Shown piece by piece: positions 56,902 through 64,000 of a stretch of 64,000 bases of DNA; within the stretch, counting starts at the first letter, position 1; every line of letters starts with the position of its first letter. The position numbers and the translations under genes were made by a program. The notes under the pieces are model-generated. The model had not been told where the DNA came from. It saw only the letters and a list, made by a program, of their open reading frames with translations, and searched no databases. The DNA is from Sclerodactyla briareus (taxonomy: Eukaryota; Echinodermata; Holothuroidea; Dendrochirotida; Sclerodactylidae), in contig JAODTK010000699.1 of the NCBI GenBank assembly GCA_026419785.1, forward strand, positions 221,001 to 285,000, given 5' to 3'.

Positions 56902-58435
56902 AATAGTGGAATCTTGATACAGTTGAAGGGTACCAACCTAACCACTTGCTGCCGCCCGGCCAGACGCGTCAGCAATACTATACCCTTGATCGGAGTCAAG
57001 TGTTAGTAATTAAGGAACTCTTATAAATCCTGCTATATCTGTTAGCTCCATGATGTACTGTTTCAGGAAGTGAAAATGCTAGATTGTTAACTTGATTCCC
57101 ATGAAGTCGTTGTTCTGATAAACACAATTATGAGTGCAGAGATATGAATACCCTAAATACATGAATCATTGAACTAGAGCACTATCCGTAATGATGACAG
57201 GGCCATCAACATAAACAGAACTATTAAGTACCTGAAGTAGATATTATCTCCAATGTGCCATTGTTTGTGCGTTTTATGTGGTGGTAATGACCGAATAATG
57301 TGGTTCACACACGGGGAACATTCGCAGCTTAGTTGGTTGATAAACGCCTTGTGGATCATTTTATTTCACCAAGAGTTCTTAATCACTTGATATTGATTTT
57401 ATGTTGTGTTGGTCACACCTCCCTGCTATCGATATCATCGTAGCAGTAGACATAACTCCGCCGGTGCACGATCCATGGTTTCTCGATACACATTAACTTG
57501 GCTTTCTGCACCCGTAACTTTAAAATTAGGTACTCTGAAATCATGCAAATATATTTGGGACAGGTATATACATATCTTAGTATCTTAGATGAGTTAATGC
57601 CATTGCAATCTCATCGTCAGCAGTCTGTAAGCATTCTTCGTTTTTGTTGCCATAGTGCAGTGAATTCCCGTGGTCCTACCTTCTCCTAATGTAAGCGCCC
57701 AAATACGATTGATTTCTTGAGACGGGGCAATTGTGTAAAATTGAATATTCTATCAAATCCATTCCCCCAGGATGGAGGTACCACCGGGATGAATCACGAC
57801 CATAGTTTCGTGGTTTTCTCATAGTTTGTACATGCTTTCGATCAAAGGTCATCCGAAATGTCAGCGGATGTCAAAGTCTGGAAAACTTGTGGAGCAAGTT
57901 CGATCCTGGTGCTTGGTGGCGGGTCGAAGTTCGGTGATATCCGTTATCATCACAGCAACAAGGGCCCCTATGTTCGGCTGATAGACCGGTGGTCATTTAT
58001 GCCTTGTACATAACGATTACGTCTGGAAAGATGAAACTCATTTTTGGTATATATTTCCTATGATATTGTTTTAAGGGTCGGTGGAAATCTATCTGACTGA
58101 AAGATGGAACGAAAAAAAATCTCATAAGTCCAGATGAATTTGGTTCCAAACATGTATATTTCTGAAATTCAATGTCGTCCGTGAAAGCAATAATCATTAT
58201 GCCATATCAGATTCCTGGTGTATCTCATCTGTCTGTCTTCCAGCTCATACGTAACGATTCCTTAGTCTGAACTGTACTATTCATTATCAGGGTTTGATGC
58301 AAATTACGATATACGATTATGATATTACAGATTCCAACGAATTTTGTTTCTCTTGTCGACGTCTCATGCAGTATAAGTTTTTTTTTTTTTTTTCGTATCG
58401 ACGTCAATGTAATCAAGCTGATTCAATAGAACACG
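56902..58435. other. No supported gene
   Basis: Short frames only. A 14-15 T run lies near 58379-58393. No domain or repeat partner recognised. Confidence 0.4.
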
Positions 58436-58439
58436 GATA

Positions 58440-58970
58440 GTTTAAAGACAACCTGCAGGCTTGAATACAAATGAGTATATATTTGTGATAAAACGTATTC
58501 ATGGCCCAAACCCCATTTCAATTACGATTTTTCTTTGTGGAGTTTTGGGCCTTCAAAGTTTGGGCCATTAAGCAGAGAATAACGCATGACGACCCACATG
58601 GACAACTCAAGAAATTATGTTATGTATTCGGTTGTTTCATTTTGTTGATTAATTCAACATTTAGCAGAACTTCTTTTGTCTTTCTCTCCCAACCCACTAC
58701 AGCAATCCGCTTCCGAGACTACTGCTCCTCGAAGTGAAATTATGTTCGAATTTCAATAGAAAACGAAGAATTGTCGCAGGGTTGTCCCAGTATGACACTA
58801 TTGAGTTTGCATGTATGGGATTCATTTCGATCTTGCGCATACTCAACTCAAATTATTATAACTCCGTCGGAGAGTCCTATGACTCCCGGTTTGGACTGAA
58901 GCATTTCAGTATGTCCAACTCTTAAATTAGCCCCTGTCAGCCTTTATAAATCATCCTTGTATTGTCCTTC
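58440..58970 (+). repeat. Dispersed repeat Q, copy 2
   Basis: Partner of 5790-6425 in the same orientation, with the same series of landmarks. The copies differ by many small indels. Confidence 0.7.
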
Positions 58971-59860
58971 AATAATGCGCATTTTTTCTTCCTGCTTGGC
59001 GGAAAGCAACTGAGGTGTTTCATCAGAGATCAGTTTCATGGTCCTTTCTTATGGCATTTACCAATTATGACTTGCTGTCTCATACCCAGTATCAATGTCA
59101 ATGTTCAATGTTACGGAAGTTTACTTAAAGTAGATCCTTCAATTGGGTGACCGCCTGACAAATGTGTTTTCGTACCCGATACCCTACAAATATAGCCATA
59201 AGACCCCTGGGTGGTGCGGGCATGGTCTTCATCAGGTTACCAATACCCAGGGGATTAATTCGCTAGTCGTGTGAAGAGGCGCTGCCTTGATCCAAGACTA
59301 TAAACCCGACCTAATCTTATCTTCACAAAGATGTCGGCCATTTCCCTCATTCCGTCTGTCCATATTGAATCAGTCAATTTCAGGAACTTCTCGACAGTTG
59401 AGTTTTTCGAGTCCTTCATGTTTTTTCTCTTATTAGTCCTTTGAGTATTCCCATGCTACTGCTGAAATGGGTTTCCGCCTAAGACCTAGCAGCAATGGAG
59501 TTTCAATGAGTGGAAAGATCCCATATGTTATTTTCGTCTCAGAGAATGATCTTCTCAGTTATGAAAAAATGATTTCACTTGTTCGTTTTTTTTTACTCAA
59601 ATAATTTTTTGTATGTGCGGTGTTGTGACTTGAGTTGATGTGGTAGTAGGGTCGTCGATGAGAATGTTATCGGTTTCCCCTGACCGGAAACTGAAACCAA
59701 ACTCAAATTAACGCTGAATAAATGTGTTGAATCCTACTCTCGTTTCTTCACGAGACAACGCGTAATTTGTGGCTATCGAGTTGACAGTATCACCTTGGTA
59801 CGCGTTGTTCTGAAACGGAGCTCACTTCAAAGATAGCTCATTATGCTCATTGCATGTTCT
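58971..59860. other. No supported gene
   Basis: Anonymous sequence. Short frames carry no domain. Confidence 0.4.
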
Positions 59861-59868
59861 ATATCCAG

Positions 59869-60014
59869 ATGTGACTGACTCAGTAATAACGTGCCCAGAC
59901 GAAGCAAAAGCCGTTTACGCATCTGCTCCAAACTATAAGGCCGACCTGTCGTTACAAAAACCAAGCTGCACTGACAATTCCGGTCAGCAGATTCCAAAGG
60001 AGAGTAAAGTCTGA
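59869..60014 (+). CDS. HYR-like exon, N-terminal half
   Basis: Follows TTCTATATCCAG, nearly the same acceptor as the first HYR exon (GTGATATCCAG), in phase 1. It reads DVTDSVITCPDEAKAVYASA, then PNYKADLSLQKPSCTDNSG. The I.CP opening and the CTDNSG box are HYR features shared with the exons at 50875 and 52228. It stops at TGA before the C-terminal half. Either the domain is split by an intron, a frameshift hides the rest, or it is a pseudo-exon. Confidence 0.5.
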
Positions 60015-60581
60015 ACTTCGGAAAGTGTAACTAATATTGTTAAATGAGAGACTATTACGTCATGAAAATCTCCCCAAAATTTATCTAAAAATATTGCATA
60101 CTTTTTAGATATGTCACTCAGAATGAATGCTGCCATTTTGATGAGGATTGTGATATCACCTAACCACTTTTACTCGAGAGGCTTTTGTCTTTATTATAAT
60201 TTGTGATCAAATAATTATAAGATATGTGCAAAGATTCGAACCAATCTAGTCTTAAAATTTTTCTTTGCATTATACCGCCAGTGATCCAATATGAAAAAGG
60301 GTACATTGTTGTGGACAGTCATGTTAATGATAGGTGGGAAAACAAAGAGATAAATTAAATGCCAGCTGGTAGGGGTTGTTGACATCCTAATTAGACTTGT
60401 TTCCAGTCTCCTGCTATTCACTTGTGGAGAAATGGCACGCCGTCCTCTTTTTTTAAACGCATTAACTTGTCAGGGAACCATAGTTGAATGGATTGTTTTT
60501 GTAGAATGTTCAGTACACACCCACTGAAAACTGCTGCTTTATATAATTAAAGATATTCCCAGACTTTAATTCTCCTTTAAG

Positions 60582-60690
60582 GTTAAGTGTGACAGGGCAC
60601 TGTACTGGCGAGTACGATCTTTGCTGGCATGACATAACTTGTTTTTGTGACGCTCCATCATCCAACAAGGCAAGCTGTAATATTAGTGTA
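60582..60690 (+). CDS. HYR-like exon, C-terminal half
   Basis: After TTTAATTCTCCTTTAAG the frame reads LSVTGHCTGEYDLCWHDITC, then FCDAPSSNKASCNISV and TAA. The DITC.C.A...NKASC.I.V phrase matches the last strands of a HYR module (TC.CTD...C.F.V.V). A donor-like GTATAAGT overlaps the stop. It complements the half at 59869. Minus-strand frames over it are shadows. Confidence 0.4.
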
Positions 60691-60694
60691 TAAG

Positions 60695-62180
60695 TCAATA
60701 GTGAGTATTGTGTTTTGGTGAACGACTTAACATATTGCTCCCGTGTAGTAAGCGGACTCTCACATTCATCAACCACACTTAACAGCCCACTCACTCACTG
60801 ATCGTATTGGAAATGGAGGAGCGCTTCAAAACCCTCGTTGAATGATCGACGGCCTGACGTCACGTCAGAACGTATTATCGCATTGATATATCCTAGTCCT
60901 TTAGACCATATTAGGTTGAAACCTGATCTAAAGGAACTGTTCTCTGGTCACAACGTTCGTTATGTTTATCTAGATACGACTGCCAGCATGTAACGACGGT
61001 TCTGTTTGAAAAGAGAAAAAAATGGATCCACATATAATCGGATATCATAGTTCGCATTAACTTGACGATATTTGACGATATTTTGTATTCGATACCGGGC
61101 AATATCGACCGCTGGGAGATCACGTGAACAGAGCGCGACTGACGTCATTAGGTAATATTGTTGAACGAGTTTCCGGCTTTCAATTATCTTTTATCTTATA
61201 ACTGCCCAGAATGGTGCATGGCTGAGCTCCCATTCAGGAATGAGGGAGGAACAATTAAGAGCGAATGGTCCAAGCCCCGTTCGCGTGATTGAATAATGGA
61301 ACAGCCTCTTGTAACTGTAAGATCCGACTGTAATCTGACCTCTGACATTCTGTTTGATAGTTGGCGTGAAACCGCAGAAGCCGAGTGCATGTTTTGAATT
61401 CAGTGATGAAACGCGTTCTGTGACTTATCAGCACCAAAGCAAACGTGATTCGAGGTCTCACATTAGCTGCTGATGGTTTAAAGTGAGATGATTCGCACTT
61501 TTCTTTTCAGCCTACGTTACCTACTATTCGAAGTATTTCAAAAATATCATAATGTGTACTAAGGTGTCATCTTCACCACTTTGAACCGTTAAAATGTTCA
61601 CTGTTTACATGGTGGCATTCTTCACTGATCTGCTCTCCTCGACAGACCAACCGAACTGCAATGTATATGTGAAAAGACGAGTATGTCGTTGATCAATACA
61701 AACCCGGGTGATACTATCCCGGGAGGTTACTGGCTGATATTTCCGAAGAATGGAACGTACACGGTCCATCACTACCGTCATCTCTGATAATGACGAGGAC
61801 AAGCGACGTTCAGGAATGCTCCCGAACAATATCTGTGAGGTATCGACTGTGATCACACTTATCAGGTCAGTACTGTAACATTTGGTCAATCGACAGTGAT
61901 AACATTCTTGATATGTTCTTCCCTGCTAATTTACAACATTATGGTAACTATCTTTCTCGTGGAGCCACCTGATTTCCCATTTGAAGGTTTCAGGCCTCAC
62001 CTTCTCGAGTAGGGTGAATTCTACATCGGGAATGAATTGTGTATCGCATTGCATTATTGACTATACATACCATGCTCTGTTGGGGCTACAATCACTTCGT
62101 CACAAGATGACATGTTAGATTTCGGCAATAGCCTATAGCCAGAGTTTTGACTCAAGTATGAAGCCACCCGCATTATCTCA
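60695..62180. other. No confident gene; possible exon near 61651-61785
   Basis: After TGATCTGCTCTCCTCGACAG a frame of about 44 codons reads CICEKTSMSLINTNPGDTIP then GGYWLIFPKNGTYTVHHY. It has no recognised domain and no matching donor, so I do not call it a gene. Confidence 0.25.
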
Positions 62181-62182
62181 CC

Positions 62183-62482
62183 GTGGAGGATAAGATGAGA
62201 TGGTCGTGGTTTCATGACGAGAAAGATGGTTCTTGTATTGGTGATTACTTTCAACTTTCGCTAAGACGTTTAGCTTATCTTTGGCTTAGAAATTCTTGTT
62301 CAAATATTCCAATGAATCACGAATTTGTCGATAAATTGCTTGGAAAAATGCCACATTTTTGCGTATTTAGCATATTTGTTCTAGTCCTGGTCTTTATGTC
62401 TATTTTGCGAGCCACCGTTTGCCCACATAATTACGCCAAATTAGAAGTATTACGTACGCCTATGTCGAGTGAACCAGTCTGA
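62183..62482 (+). other. Open frame with one hydrophobic segment
   Basis: A 99-codon frame with an apparent membrane-length hydrophobic stretch, FCVFSIFVLVLVFMSIL (about residues 69-85), followed by a short polar tail and TGA. The first in-frame codon used is not ATG (GTG). It could be the last exon (membrane anchor and tail) of a receptor, but no acceptor or domain supports that. Confidence 0.2.
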
Positions 62483-62681
62483 GAGGCGACACAAAAAAAG
62501 GCTGGTGAGTGCTGCGAGTTTAGCTTCAACTATGACCGAGTAAGGTAAAAGATCGATCATATGATCAGATCAGGGGAGGGCGTACTCGTTACACTGGTAG
62601 ACAAAATCGAATGTTTGGTCGAAACATTATCATTCTAATATATACGGTATGGCAGTTCGAGAGATTCTCCTTTTTCGAGAT

Positions 62682-62705
62682 AAAAAAAAAAAAAGGAAAA
62701 AAAAG
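62682..62705. repeat. A-rich run
   Basis: Fourteen A, GG, then eight A. Simple low complexity. Confidence 0.7.
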
Positions 62706-62908
62706 ATGGTTAGTTAATTCAGATATGGATACGAAACAACTGCAGTTAATGAATCCATGCTCTGTTCTAATAATTTAACATTGGGTCGATTATTACAGTT
62801 ACATGTGTTTTCCTAGCATGTGGTGAAGCTGCTACAGTCGATGTCACTCCTTTCATCACATACAGTTAACATCACAATGAACTGCTGTTCGGAACTAATG
62901 TGACGAAT

Positions 62909-62909
62909 G

Positions 62910-62956
<47 letters not shown>

Positions 62957-62984
62957 ATATATATATATTATATATATATATATC

Positions 62985-63036
<52 letters not shown>
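62909..63036. repeat. (AT)n microsatellite
   Basis: Long AT dinucleotide run with a few phase breaks. The Tyr/Ile-rich frame across it is an artefact. Confidence 0.95.
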
Positions 63037-63269
63037 GGGTGGACGTTGCACTTTAGGAAAAATAAAGTATGGCAGTCTCATGAGTAACTAAAAGTCTCCT
63101 AAAAAAGGTTACAATGTTATTCTCCCGAACAGGACAATCTTCCGGACCGTATGGTACATCGCCTCAATCCTCTAACCTTACATATCACTGATTAGTAGAT
63201 GGTTCGGACATGTACTATGTCTGGCAACTATTTTCAAACAGGATAACAAAACATAGCTTTGACTTTTAG

Positions 63270-64000
63270 GCGGGTATTTAAGTACAATTACGACGTGTCC
63301 TGTCCGAGCCAATGCAGGATTTCAGTCGGGAGGCAAATCCGTTGGGCCTTTGGTGTCATGGGACAAGACTAAGATCCAGTTTGGTTGAATCTTGGACAGT
63401 ACCGGCTTGTCTAAGTGTGGACTATCAAGTCATTCGTTACCTCGGCATTCATCGTCATTAGTGGCCGTGATTCCTGCGAGTCTGAGGTCATGAAATCCTG
63501 GATAGTGTGTGGTGGCGGTCGCGTTATATCTTAGCAACTGAACTCAAGCGCCGTGTTTTCGCTTCCAGTCTTCCTATATTCTAGTGAGACTTGAACGCTC
63601 ACTGTTGGGCCGAGCCAGCGATTGAATTCCTTTTCGATTACTTCACCTTGCAACAGCCCCGGTTACCGCTGGCAGGATCACATATCTATTGGCAGGGTTC
63701 TCTGGGCGCGGGATGGTGATTAGCTGCCTGTTTCGGGATTGTCAAATGCGCTTCTTTGGGCTTATAGGGCGTGCTTCCCAGTGGACGATCCTGCCCATCG
63801 TGTCCTGTGTTAGCGGGATCCGGTGGGCTAGGGCCAACCGCCTTGTTGCCCTCGTAGTTCATGGTTGGCGCAGCTTCGTGGGTACTTCAGGGGTGGCCCG
63901 GCTATGGAATGTGCAGACCCAAGCTAGTCGTTTGCCCCGAGGAGGTCGGGCGATTGGAAACGGCTGGTGGATGCGGCTACATGCCTTCCCGGCCTGTGCT
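63270..64000 (+). mobile_element. Non-LTR retrotransposon ORF2 C-terminal region, runs off the edge
   Basis: Across several frames the translation gives GPLVSWDKTKIQ near 63344-63379, then a region corresponding to the conserved 'SETWTL' stretch near 63590 (damaged here). GYRWQDHIS lies near 63661, DPAHRVLC near 63790, RDPVG near 63815, PRSSWLAQL near 63850 and GDWKRLVDAATCLPG near 63950. These phrases, in this order, are the C-terminal part of ORF2 of a non-LTR family common in marine invertebrates. Clade not assigned. GC is higher than in the rest of the window. The 125-codon frame open at 63626-64000 in another phase is a shadow. Confidence 0.7.

Noticed and set aside
62900-63091. Tyr/Ile-repeat protein
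   Set aside because: Translation of an (AT)n microsatellite; the same applies to frames at 29428-29712.
63626-64000. 125-codon open frame at the window end
   Set aside because: Another phase carries the conserved non-LTR ORF2 C-terminal phrases; this frame is a shadow.

Overview
This window looks like nuclear DNA of a marine deuterostome invertebrate, most likely an echinoderm and perhaps a sea cucumber. The pointers are HYR (hyalin-repeat) domain exons with symmetrical phase 1-1 splicing, many families of non-LTR retrotransposons and tRNA-derived SINEs, TAGGCCTAGGC-type repeat sequence, and low GC with GT/AG introns. The species call is inference. There are no prokaryotic operons, no rRNA, no CRISPR array and no convincing complete protein-coding gene. 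The longest ATG-initiated frame is 156 codons and is unrecognised.

Layout. 0-2 kb: homopolymer-rich, CG-palindrome-bearing dispersed repeats. 2-14 kb: mostly unique or anonymous sequence with several short repeats (a 140-bp tandem at 5.0 kb, an inverted-repeat element at 7.6-8.2 kb, a 112-bp tandem at 11.4 kb). 14.1-14.7 kb: a reverse transcriptase (RT) relic. 15.7 kb: a candidate terminal exon. 16.5-17.9 kb: two GC-rich nested inverted-repeat elements. 18.5-21.1 kb: a long repeat whose second copy lies at 41.9-43.8 kb. 21.1-26.3 kb: three non-LTR retrotransposon relics, one on the minus strand. 29-33 kb: SINEs and a 0.9-kb tandem duplication. 35.8-37.0 kb: the 3' half of a CR1/L2-like element with a poly(A) tail. 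39.35-41.45 kb: a 2.1-kb non-autonomous hAT-like transposon with a perfect 8-bp target duplication. 44.4-46.15 kb: an array of about 310-bp dimeric repeats. 46.5-48.1 kb: the endonuclease and start of the RT of another non-LTR element. 49.9-53.2 kb: tandem duplications, including three HYR exon copies. 53-62.5 kb: scattered coding-like pieces, including one split HYR-like domain. 63.3-64 kb: an RT C-terminal region running off the edge.

Almost every recognisable protein is broken by single-base indels, often in homopolymers, and repeat copies also differ mainly by small indels. This fits either old transposon decay or an uncorrected long-read assembly; the sequence alone cannot separate them. 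Reading frames must therefore be followed across frames, and gene calls are fragmentary. The strongest items are the hAT-like element, the dimeric repeat carrying nuclear-receptor-like half-sites, the repeat pair carrying RFX-like X-boxes next to a TATA motif, and the tandem HYR exons.
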